Of a stretch of DNA of 64,000 nucleotides, positions 51,429 to 59,505 are shown in pieces. Made by a program: the position numbers and the translations under genes. The stretch's first letter is position 1; each line of letters begins with the position of its first letter. The stretch is from Rhizobium cauense (GTDB lineage: Bacteria; Pseudomonadota; Alphaproteobacteria; Rhizobiales; Rhizobiaceae): assembly GCF_019511525.1 (NCBI RefSeq), contig NZ_JAEUAT010000003.1, positions 483,685 through 547,684 of the forward strand, written 5' to 3'. A model generated the notes under the pieces. The model had not been told where the DNA came from. It did no database searches and was given only the letters and a program-made list of their open reading frames with translations.

Positions 51429-53876
51429 CTAAGCGGGCGGAAGGCAAAAACTGAACGTTGCTCCTGGGCCTTTATTCTGCTCGACCCAGAGGCGTCCATG
51501 ATGTGCGTCGATAATAGATTGGCAGATCGACAAGCCTACGCCAAGACCATTAGGCTTGGTCGTATAGAAGGGCTGGAAGAGTTGATCAACCACATCGGCA
51601 GGTATGCCTACACCGCTGTCACGAACGCTCAACCTAACCGTACCGTCGTACTCCCGGCCAGTGCTGATAGTGAGTATTCTGGGCTGATCGGCGACTGAAA
51701 CCATCGCGTCGACCGCGTTCAGAACGAGGTTGAGGATAACCTGCTGCAGTTGAACCCGATCGCCGTGCACAAAAGGCAAATCCTCTGCAAGTTCAATGCG
51801 CAAGCGGGCCTTGTGACGCTGGACTTCGACGGAAGAGAGTGCAACGACATCCTTCGTGGCTTCATTGAGATTGAGCAATTCCAGCGTTGGTTCTTTCTTT
51901 GCGAACATCGCTCGCAGTCGCGTAATGACTTGCGCTGCGCGATTGGCATCCCGGAGCGTGCGCTCAACCGTCTGGAGGGCGCCTTCGACATCGGGCGGAT
52001 TGGCGGCCAACATGCGAGCGGCCATTCGGGCGTTGATGACCACCCCTGACAACGGCTGGCTGACTTCATGACCGATTGACGCACTCATGGCGTTGAGTGC
52101 TGCGACGCGAGACACATGAGCCAGATCTGCTTGAATTTTTCTCAGCGTAGCTTCAGCTTGAACGTGCTCAGAGATATCGCGCACCGAACCTACAAAGGCC
52201 AGATTACCTGTCGGAATAGATCGTCCAGTAATCTGCGCGTGCTTGGTTCTGCCGTCGGGCATTGTAAGACGAAGCGTAGTTTCAAATTCTGTTCGATTTC
52301 GAAGCGAACCCTCAAGCAGTCGGCGGACATGCTCAAGATCATCGACGTGCACACGTGCAAGGGCATGTTCCATCGAAGCCGGGAGCAACGTCTGGTCATA
52401 TTCGAGCATCGAGTATAATTGTTGAGACCAGTACAAATCGCCGCTAGCTGCATCCCAGCCAAAGCTGCCTGTTTCGCTCACACGCTCTCCCTGTGCTAAG
52501 AAAGCTTCGCTGCGCTGCAGATTGGTATAAAGCGCAGCGTTCTGCAAAGATATGGCCGCCTGAGAAGCGAGTACCTCAAGCAGTTGCGTGCGCTCCGGCG
52601 TGAACGTATGCGGTGTCAAAGCCTCTTCAAGATAGATCAAGCCCACGAGGTGCTCTTGATGAACCAATGGAAGGCACAGCACAGACGCGGGGTGGTGCTG
52701 GGACAAATACCGATCTCCGGAAAACACGGTTTTGAAGGCTGACTCGGTTGAGGCGCCCAGAACTACCGTCTCTTTTGAACGAATGACATACTCCAGGATC
52801 GCACGTGGACATGTGTCATCGCTCATCCGAGCACGAGGCCTCGTAACGGTGACTTTCGAGCCTTTCGAGCCTTTCGAGTGTGCCTGGCCAAGTACCAGGT
52901 ATTCATCACCAGATGGCCCAATAAGAAGACCAAGCGAGGCGCGAGAGTTTTCCATGAACACTCTGAGTAGGCGCTCAATCGTTTGGGGCATTTCTATGTC
53001 AGAAGACAGGATACGGGAATCACGGGCGACTAACGAAAGCAGATCGGCGCGTGCAACCGCGGTATACAACTTGGTCGTCTCGGCGAGGAGGGCAAAGAGG
53101 ACTAATGTCGACGTGACAAGAGAAAACAAACGTCCAACATAAAAGCCAAGTGTCACGACCTTCGGTCCCCGTCCCCCAATCAGCGCAGTTATTGCAAGCT
53201 CCACAATCATCGCAAGCACAACCACCAAAAGCCACTGATCGAGCGTTGAGCGCCGAAACATCCACAACGCAACCAGGGCAAAACCACATACAGCCATTGT
53301 GATAACCGTGAGCCATCGGCCCTCTACCGGGTTCACGGGGGGCAAAAGTGTCAGCCAGGCGGTGCAAATAATCAGAGAGATCGCAGCTGCAATGGCAGAG
53401 TCGCGAATTATCCCGCTTTGCGCCCGTTGTTGGAAGAGGTCGCCTCTCTTGCGGAACCACAGATAGGCGGAAACACCCACAGGAATTCCAAGGTGCCACA
53501 ACAGATAGACTCGGAAATTGATGTGGAGATCGCCGCCAAAGCTGACGGTATCTGAAATGGCGCCAGGAAAAGTCACCAGATGGCCAACCACCATCACCGC
53601 GGAAAATAGATAGCCGCAGCCAAGTGCCCAAAGTGCTTTTGATCGGGTGACCGAAAAATGCGAAAAGAGCAATCCTGCAGTGATTAAATCACTGACAAAA
53701 ATAATAGCATCCAGGGCTGGAATGAAGCCGTCGACTCTCGGAAGCGGCATTGCAGCGAACGGCAGAAACGCGGCTAGTCCGATGAGTAGCGCGACGGCGC
53801 CCGCAAGTGCTCTCCGGGTCTGTGATGACGTGGGCGGCATGTAGGCCAGAGAAATCTGAGTGGGATCAGCAATCAC
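51429..53876 (-). CDS. Membrane-bound sensor histidine kinase 4 (MASE4-GAF-PAS)
   Basis: An 815-residue kinase. The first ~270 residues contain about eight membrane helices (LAGAVALLIGLAAFLPFAAM and others) resembling a MASE4 sensor. Then a GAF domain, a PAS domain (VSETGSFGWDAASGDLYWSQ), the phosphoacceptor helix SASIGHEVSQPLSGVVINAR (His ~602) and an ATPase with NLVLNAVDAMVS, VRDSGVGIPAD and NGLGVGLSICQSIIDAHHGR. The GTG at 53876 has GGAGGCGACGCA before it. It differs from kinases 1-3 and 5 in being membrane bound. A tandem 9-base repeat (52853-52878) encodes SKGSKG. Confidence 0.88.
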   Translation of the reverse strand: MIADPTQISLAYMPPTSSQTRRALAGAVALLIGLAAFLPFAAMPLPRVDGFIPALDAIIFVSDLITAGLLFSHFSVTRSKALWALGCGYLFSAVMVVGHLVTFPGAISDTVSFGGDLHINFRVYLLWHLGIPVGVSAYLWFRKRGDLFQQRAQSGIIRDSAIAAAISLIICTAWLTLLPPVNPVEGRWLTVITMAVCGFALVALWMFRRSTLDQWLLVVVLAMIVELAITALIGGRGPKVVTLGFYVGRLFSLVTSTLVLFALLAETTKLYTAVARADLLSLVARDSRILSSDIEMPQTIERLLRVFMENSRASLGLLIGPSGDEYLVLGQAHSKGSKGSKVTVTRPRARMSDDTCPRAILEYVIRSKETVVLGASTESAFKTVFSGDRYLSQHHPASVLCLPLVHQEHLVGLIYLEEALTPHTFTPERTQLLEVLASQAAISLQNAALYTNLQRSEAFLAQGERVSETGSFGWDAASGDLYWSQQLYSMLEYDQTLLPASMEHALARVHVDDLEHVRRLLEGSLRNRTEFETTLRLTMPDGRTKHAQITGRSIPTGNLAFVGSVRDISEHVQAEATLRKIQADLAHVSRVAALNAMSASIGHEVSQPLSGVVINARMAARMLAANPPDVEGALQTVERTLRDANRAAQVITRLRAMFAKKEPTLELLNLNEATKDVVALSSVEVQRHKARLRIELAEDLPFVHGDRVQLQQVILNLVLNAVDAMVSVADQPRILTISTGREYDGTVRLSVRDSGVGIPADVVDQLFQPFYTTKPNGLGVGLSICQSIIDAHHGRLWVEQNKGPGATFSFCLPPA

Positions 53877-54359
53877 TGCGTCGCCTCCGAATGACGATGG
53901 TTTACCGAATACCCTCAGATAGACCGCATCCACACTACCCCGCGTGAACGTCAGCATGCGATCTTGGAAACCCTGACGTTCAGACAGTCTAAGAGCCGAT
54001 GTCGCGTATTAAACTTGGGTACCACCCTGATTTCAAGCTTTACGGGTACGTCGAAGGCCAAGCCGTCGTGCCGGACCTAATCTGGTAGTAACTGTGCAAG
54101 AGTGCGGTCCCGCTCGTCGCTTCCTGATCTTCCAATTAGGCGTAAATGGCCAGTCGGGCTGTACGGATCCCCTCCGACAGGTAAGCGACCGCTCGGCGCG
54201 AACGAAACAGCGATGATGCGCAGCCTGCTAAGGCAATACAGACCTCGGCGGCGTTGCGCCAGCTGCATCGGCACCAAGGAGGGGCTCAGACGGCGGCTTT
54301 ATGAAAAGCGGGATTGGGTGGCCAATTGATTTTGGTCAGGCCACCCACGGGATAGCGTC
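53877..54359. other. Gene-free stretch with a terminator-like hairpin
   Basis: No gene is supported here. GGGTGGCC (54316-54323) and GGCCACCC (54339-54346) form a stem on the side of the aldehyde dehydrogenase gene's end and probably terminate it. Confidence 0.5.
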
Positions 54360-55883
54360 TTACCGCAGGGGGGCGGGAAGTAGTGCGGCGGGGAAATCTT
54401 GATACGAGACTGGTCTCAGAAACCTGTAGATCGCGAGCGTACCCACGGATGTCGATCTTCCGTCGGAAGTCGCCGGGAAGGGGCCGCCATGGACCATCGC
54501 AGGAGAGACCTCCACACCCGTACCGAACCCATTCACCAGCAGTCTTCCTGCAAGCAATTCAAGCTTCGGAATGAGGGAGGTCACTGCATCCTGATCGCCG
54601 TCATCGATGTAGAGCGCGACAGTAAGCTGTCCTTCCAACGCATCCACGACTTCATTCAGCTGAGTCAAATTCCTGCAGCGCACGATCAGCCCAGCGGCGC
54701 CGAACACTTCGTCCTGCAGTTCGTGGTGCGCAAGGAAGGATTCCGCCGAGGTCTCGAAGAGTGCGGCCGCACCTTCGTATGCAGATCCGGTCTTCCCCGA
54801 CGCGATGGACCTGACTTCCGGGTGCTGCTCGAGCCTTGTCACTCCGTCACAATATGCCTTCGCAATCGACGGTGTTAACATCGGCTGCGCGCTGATCTCG
54901 GGAAGCAGCTCCGCAGCCGTTTGGGTGAACGTATCGAGGTCTGCTCCATCGACAGCCAGAAGCAAGCCAGGGTTCGTGCAGAACTGCCCAGCTCCAAGGA
55001 TAAGAGAAGCAACGAATGCCGAGGCGATTTCACGCGCGCGGTTTTTCAAGGCATCTGGAAAGAGGATGACTGGATTGATGCTGCTCATCTCGGCGTAGAC
55101 CGGGATCGGCTGTTTCCGACGCGAGGCTATCTCCATGAGTGCGGTTCCGCCTCGGCGGGATCCGGTGAAGCCGACTGCGCGAATTCGGGGATCTGCGACC
55201 AACTTCTGCCCAGCCTCGAATCCGGTGTCGAAAATTAGGGAGAATGTGCCGGGATGCAGGTTCGCGCGCGCCACGGCGCGTTGCACCGCCCTGCCGACGA
55301 GTTCGGAAGTTCCCGGATGCGCCGAGTGAGCCTTCACGATAACTGGGCAACCAGCGGCGAGAGCCGAGGCCGTGTCGCCGCCGGCGACAGAGAACGCGAG
55401 GGGAAAGTTGGAGGCACCGAATACGGCCACCGGGCCAAGTGGGACGTTTCGCAACCGAAGATCTGGTTTCGGCATTGGTTTGCGAGACGGATCGGCACCA
55501 TCGAAACGTAGCTCCTGGAAGCGCCCGTCGCGAACTTCCTTGGCGAACAGTCGAAGCTGGCCGAGAGTACGCGCACGCTCACCTTCCAGCCTTCCACGCG
55601 GCAGACCAGTCTCTGCCATCGCCCTGACGATAAGAACGTCGCCAATGCTCTCGACCTCTTCCGCAATTGTCTCGAGGAAAGCTGCCCGGGATTCGAGATC
55701 GGTCGCGCGATAGAGCTGGAAAGCCGCCCAGGCCTCGCTTGCAGCACGTTCCACATCCTCGGGCGTTGCTCCGCCGAATGACACCGGAAGCAGATTGCCA
55801 GTGGCTGCCTCGATGCCGTGGAACTCGCCGTTGGTGCCGCGTTTTTCCGATCCCGCGATAAGCAGGTTTCCAATGATCGTCAT
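54360..55883 (-). CDS. Aldehyde dehydrogenase (NADP), ketoglutarate-semialdehyde-dehydrogenase-like
   Basis: A 507-residue aldehyde dehydrogenase of the KGSADH/AldH group. It starts [20 protein letters not shown], then [37 protein letters not shown] (Glu motif), [14 protein letters not shown] (catalytic Cys), [14 protein letters not shown] and the C-terminal [20 protein letters not shown] typical of this group. It begins 12 bases after the FdhF/YdeP gene, with AAGGAAATTG before the ATG, so both share an operon. Substrate unknown: 2,5-dioxopentanoate is usual, but other aldehydes are possible. Confidence 0.92.
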   Translation of the reverse strand: MTIIGNLLIAGSEKRGTNGEFHGIEAATGNLLPVSFGGATPEDVERAASEAWAAFQLYRATDLESRAAFLETIAEEVESIGDVLIVRAMAETGLPRGRLEGERARTLGQLRLFAKEVRDGRFQELRFDGADPSRKPMPKPDLRLRNVPLGPVAVFGASNFPLAFSVAGGDTASALAAGCPVIVKAHSAHPGTSELVGRAVQRAVARANLHPGTFSLIFDTGFEAGQKLVADPRIRAVGFTGSRRGGTALMEIASRRKQPIPVYAEMSSINPVILFPDALKNRAREIASAFVASLILGAGQFCTNPGLLLAVDGADLDTFTQTAAELLPEISAQPMLTPSIAKAYCDGVTRLEQHPEVRSIASGKTGSAYEGAAALFETSAESFLAHHELQDEVFGAAGLIVRCRNLTQLNEVVDALEGQLTVALYIDDGDQDAVTSLIPKLELLAGRLLVNGFGTGVEVSPAMVHGGPFPATSDGRSTSVGTLAIYRFLRPVSYQDFPAALLPAPLR

Positions 55884-55895
55884 GCTACAATTTCC

Positions 55896-58214
55896 TTATT
55901 GAACTACTGTGCGTGATATAGGAACTCCGGAGGCTCGTGTCACCGTGACGGGCACCCCCTTATATGAGGGTGTGCCCGATTGCGGATCGAAATGAGATAG
56001 CGACATTACCGGGTTCATTTCTGGGTAATAGCCTGCGATAGAGCCACTTGGGATGTCATACGCCACGGCAGTAAGGCCGCTGATCGAGTGCGATTCTTCA
56101 TCGCCCAGAAGCCCGCGGATTTCGATTTGGTCTCCGTCGACGAGCCCACGATTGGCCAAGTCCTCCTGGTTCATGAAGACGACATCGCGTCGGCCAAAAA
56201 CTCCTCGGTAGCGATCATCGAGGCCATAGACGGTGGTGTTGTATTGATCGTGGCTGCGGATCGTCGTCAGGACGAGGGCTTGTATCGCTGCGAGCGCCGG
56301 ATCTTCGCGGATTCCCGGCGCGATCAGAAAGGTAGCCTTGCCGCTGACAGTGTTCCAGCGACGGAAGGAGGCGGCCACGTCCAACCGGAAACCGCCCGGC
56401 TTGCGAACCCGCACATTGAAGTCGAAGAATTCGGGGAAGACCGCCTCGATCTTGTCGCGGATGCGATCGTAGTCTCCAACAAGGCCGTCCCAGTCGATGC
56501 CGTGACGATCACCAAGCGTGGCCTTCGCTATCCCAGCTATAATCGCTGGTTCGGACCTGACCATATCGCCAGGCGGCTTCAGGAACCCTCGGGATGCGTG
56601 GACCATAGACATGGAATCCTCGACAGTGACGGCTTGCGGACCGGACGCTTGAGTATCGAGATCCGTTCGACCAAGGCAGGGCAGGATAAGAGATGTCCTC
56701 GCGACGAGGAGGTGGGAGCGGTTCAGCTTCGTTGCGATGTGGACAGCAAGTTCGAGCTTTCGCATTCCCGCAAAGGTAGCCTTGTGATCGGACATCGCGA
56801 CCGGAAGATTGCCGCCGAGGCAGATCAAGGCCTTTGACTGGCCCGCGATGATGGCCTCCATGGCTTCTACCGCATTGTGTCCCTTGTCTGCGCGAGGCTG
56901 GAAGCCGAAAGCCCGTTCCATGCCTTCGAGGAGTGGCTGACCCGGGATCTCGGTGATGCCCACCGTCCGATCGCCCTGAACGTTGGAGTGACCGCGAATA
57001 GGAGCAATTCCGGCGCCTCGACGGCCGATGTTTCCACGAAGCATGAGCAAATTGGCGATTTGCTGAACGTTCGACGTACCTCTAGCATGCTGGGTGACGC
57101 CCATGCCATAGCAAACGATCACGTTTGTCGCATGCGCGTAGACCTCAGCGACGCTCTCGATCGCCGCCTGTGACAAGCCGCTTGCCGATACTATCTCACC
57201 CCAGGGGGTCGCTTCGATATCAGCCAGGAGGGCCTCGATGCCCGTCGTGTGCTCGGATATGAAAGCGCGGTCCAAGACGCCCGGCTTTCCACGATCCAGA
57301 CTTTCAGTATCAAGCGCGAACACTGCCTTCATGATGCCTTTGAGTGCTGCGAGATCGCCGCCCACCCGCACCTGATGATACGCTGACGCGATGCGGGTCG
57401 AAGAAAGCGTTACCATCTCAACCGGGTCTTGTGGCGCGGCGAAGCGTTCGAGCGCACGCTCCTTCAGAGGATTGAACACGATGATTGGAACGCCGCGGCG
57501 CGCCGCTTCGTGAAGGGTGGACATCGTGCGCGGGTGATTGGTGCCGGGGTTGTGTCCAAAACTAAAGATCGCATCCGCGTGGTCGAAATCCTCGAGCGTC
57601 ACGGTGCCTTTTCCCACTCCTATGGACTTGGGCAAGCCGACGCTGGTGGCCTCGTGGCACATATTCGAGCAGTCCGGGAAGTTGTTAGTCCCGTAGGCAC
57701 GCACGAAAAGTTGGTAGAGGAACGCTGCCTCGTTGGAAGCCCGTCCAGACGTGTAGAATTCCGCTCTGTCGGGATCGTCAAGTTTGTTGAGTTCGGCTGC
57801 TACCAGCGCAAATGCCTCGTCCCAGGCGATCGGCTCATAATGCTCGGTCTTGTCATTGTACCGCAACGGCAGGGTCAATCGGCCCGCATCTTCGAGCTGA
57901 TGATCGGACCACTCCCATAGTTCTGAAACCGTGTGTTGCCGGAAAAAGTCGGCATCCGTCCTCTTCGCAGTGGACTCCCATGTGATGGCTTTGGCGCCAT
58001 TCTCGCAGAATTCGAAGGAGGAGGTGTGCTTGGGATCTGGCCAGGCACAACCCGGGCAATCAAAGCCCTCGGGTTGGTTTGCCTTTAGCAGTGTTCGGCT
58101 GCCTTGAGCAACAATCTGCTGATGCGCCAGTGTCTTCGCGACCGCCTTCAAGGCATCCCAGCCTCCAGCTGGGTGATCGTATTGCTCAATTCCATCCGGA
58201 CGTCTTTTCGTCAT
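55896..58214 (-). CDS. Molybdopterin oxidoreductase alpha subunit (FdhF/YdeP family)
   Basis: A 772-residue cytoplasmic molybdoenzyme, similar to E. coli YdeP. Near the N-terminus it has an Fe-S binding pattern in FDCPGCAWPDPKHTSSFEFC, then TSGRASNEAAFLYQLFVRAY, NFPDCSNMCHEATSVGL, DAIFSFGHNPGTNHPRTM and RGNIGRRGAGIAPIRGHSNV (cofactor contacts). The C-terminal molybdopterin-dinucleotide domain is LVLTTIRSHDQYNTTVYGLD. GAGGAG precedes the ATG. YdeP-type proteins have been tied to acid stress, formate or unknown oxidations. It leads an operon with the aldehyde dehydrogenase. Confidence 0.93.
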   Translation of the reverse strand: MTKRRPDGIEQYDHPAGGWDALKAVAKTLAHQQIVAQGSRTLLKANQPEGFDCPGCAWPDPKHTSSFEFCENGAKAITWESTAKRTDADFFRQHTVSELWEWSDHQLEDAGRLTLPLRYNDKTEHYEPIAWDEAFALVAAELNKLDDPDRAEFYTSGRASNEAAFLYQLFVRAYGTNNFPDCSNMCHEATSVGLPKSIGVGKGTVTLEDFDHADAIFSFGHNPGTNHPRTMSTLHEAARRGVPIIVFNPLKERALERFAAPQDPVEMVTLSSTRIASAYHQVRVGGDLAALKGIMKAVFALDTESLDRGKPGVLDRAFISEHTTGIEALLADIEATPWGEIVSASGLSQAAIESVAEVYAHATNVIVCYGMGVTQHARGTSNVQQIANLLMLRGNIGRRGAGIAPIRGHSNVQGDRTVGITEIPGQPLLEGMERAFGFQPRADKGHNAVEAMEAIIAGQSKALICLGGNLPVAMSDHKATFAGMRKLELAVHIATKLNRSHLLVARTSLILPCLGRTDLDTQASGPQAVTVEDSMSMVHASRGFLKPPGDMVRSEPAIIAGIAKATLGDRHGIDWDGLVGDYDRIRDKIEAVFPEFFDFNVRVRKPGGFRLDVAASFRRWNTVSGKATFLIAPGIREDPALAAIQALVLTTIRSHDQYNTTVYGLDDRYRGVFGRRDVVFMNQEDLANRGLVDGDQIEIRGLLGDEESHSISGLTAVAYDIPSGSIAGYYPEMNPVMSLSHFDPQSGTPSYKGVPVTVTRASGVPISRTVVQ

Positions 58215-58363
58215 CGCTGGCTCCTCATTCCGAACAGGTGCGAGGCGACCTGTCTAGTCACATAGCAGAGCGTCATGATTGAGCGAGGGGCTGCCTTGCT
58301 CGGCCTCCCTAACTCGGCGCTTTCAGCCGCGACGCGATCCAATGCAAAGGTTGGCATTATCGA

Positions 58364-59223
58364 TCACTGTTCTTGTGCGGCAGTGTAGCTTGGCAGGTCG
58401 TCAACCCCGGTTGACGCGACATGCTGGCCGAGATTCAGCTCGATGTCTGAGCGCTTCTGCAGTCCCGCTTCCAAAAGCTTCGCCATCCGAGCTTTCGTTG
58501 TCGGGCGTCTGGTTGAGATGAAGAACTGATCGAGCGTGGGCGGAAAGAGATCGTCGCCGGGAAGGAGGCTTCGTCAATAAATCGCTTGGCTTCAGCTAGC
58601 GCATCCTTGTCGAATCCCGCGATCCTCCGGGCAAAGCGATCGACGAACGCGTCGAGATCCGCATCAGGAATGGCTCGGTTCACGTACCCGTAACGTTCGG
58701 CCAACGCCCCCGGAAAGTCATCGGCGCCGAGCACCACTTCGATTGCGCGACCGCGTCCGATCAGGCCCGCTAGCCTCGCCATCGGGTTTCCGCCTGGTAC
58801 CGCGCCGACGCCGACCTCGAATTGTCCGAGGACTGCTTTCTCAGCGCTTGCAAATCGAATGTCGCACGACAAGGCGAACTCGCTACCCGCGCCACGGGCC
58901 CGGCCGCGGATCGATGCTATCGACACGACAGGAGCTCTGGAGAGGCGCACCAGGACGTCGAGCCAGGGATGCATGCCTGTCGGCCCCTTGGTCATTGCAG
59001 CTGTTCTGGCCTTGTCTACGAGCACATCGTAGTGGGCGAGGAAGAAGTCCGGATCAGCGCTTTCGAACACGACGACCTTGATTTCCGGATCGGTTTCCAG
59101 TTTTTCGATCAGAGCGGAAAGCTCAAGAATGGTCTCCGGATCGACGAGGTTAATCGGGGGATTTTTGAATATCGCCCGCATGAAGCCAGGAGCGGGAAAG
59201 CCAAGTTCGATTTGCTTGCTCAT
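58364..59223 (-). pseudogene. Enoyl-CoA hydratase/isomerase-like protein, frameshifted
   Basis: Paralogue of 40708-41694 without the signal peptide. It begins QIELGFPAPGFMRAIFKNPP, INLVDPETI, then DFFLAHYDVLVDKA, APVVSIASIRGRARGAGSEF, ALSCDIRFASAEKAVLGQFE and VGVGAVPGGNPMARLAGLIG. After FIDEASFP the frame slips near 58555-58561 (one base lost in a CCCGGG run); restored, it continues GDDLFPPTLDQFFISTRRP, TTKARMAKLLEAGLQKRSDI, ELNLGQH to a TGA at 58364. The paralogue's matching tail (LQTNTDIEARLGHYTGTL) supports this. A box copy sits 58 bases before the start. As given, the C-terminus is scrambled. Confidence 0.82.
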
Positions 59224-59280
59224 ATGGATTACCTCTCGTCGCTGCTAGGCAACCACCTAGCCGCGCCTGAGGCCTGAATC

Positions 59281-59300
59281 CTATTGCACAATGGTATCGC
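59281..59300 (+). promoter_or_regulatory. Regulon box upstream of the second crotonase-like gene
   Basis: CTATTGCACAATGGTATCGC, matching the shared core at almost every position, 58 bases before the ATG of the gene at 58364-59223. The second half-site is missing. An extra GGTATCGG is at 59482-59489. Confidence 0.7.
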
Positions 59301-59312
59301 CCGCTGAGAAGG

Positions 59313-59344
59313 AAGGCCGCCTCCGGGCGGGTGGAGACGGCCTT
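59313..59344 (-). terminator. Hairpin downstream of sensor kinase 5
   Basis: AAGGCCGCCTCC (59313-59324) and GGAGACGGCCTT (59333-59344) pair over 12 positions with one mismatch around an 8-base loop. On the minus strand a pyrimidine-rich tail follows, so it could end the kinase 5 message. Confidence 0.55.
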
Positions 59345-59505
59345 CAGCGGACCGGGAGGATCCGCGCGCTCCGGCGGAGGGGAGGACGCGAGAGCGCTGT
59401 CGCTGCATCAGCGTATCGCCTTAGGAGGAAGAGGCGATGATCAGAGAATAGCTATCTTCGAGCCGTTGCAAACCAGACTTAGGTATCGGCCATCTGACGC
59501 GCGCT

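Noticed and set aside
53999..54088. 29-codon frame starting MSRIKLGYHPDF
   Set aside because: Too short, no ribosome site and no recognisable feature.
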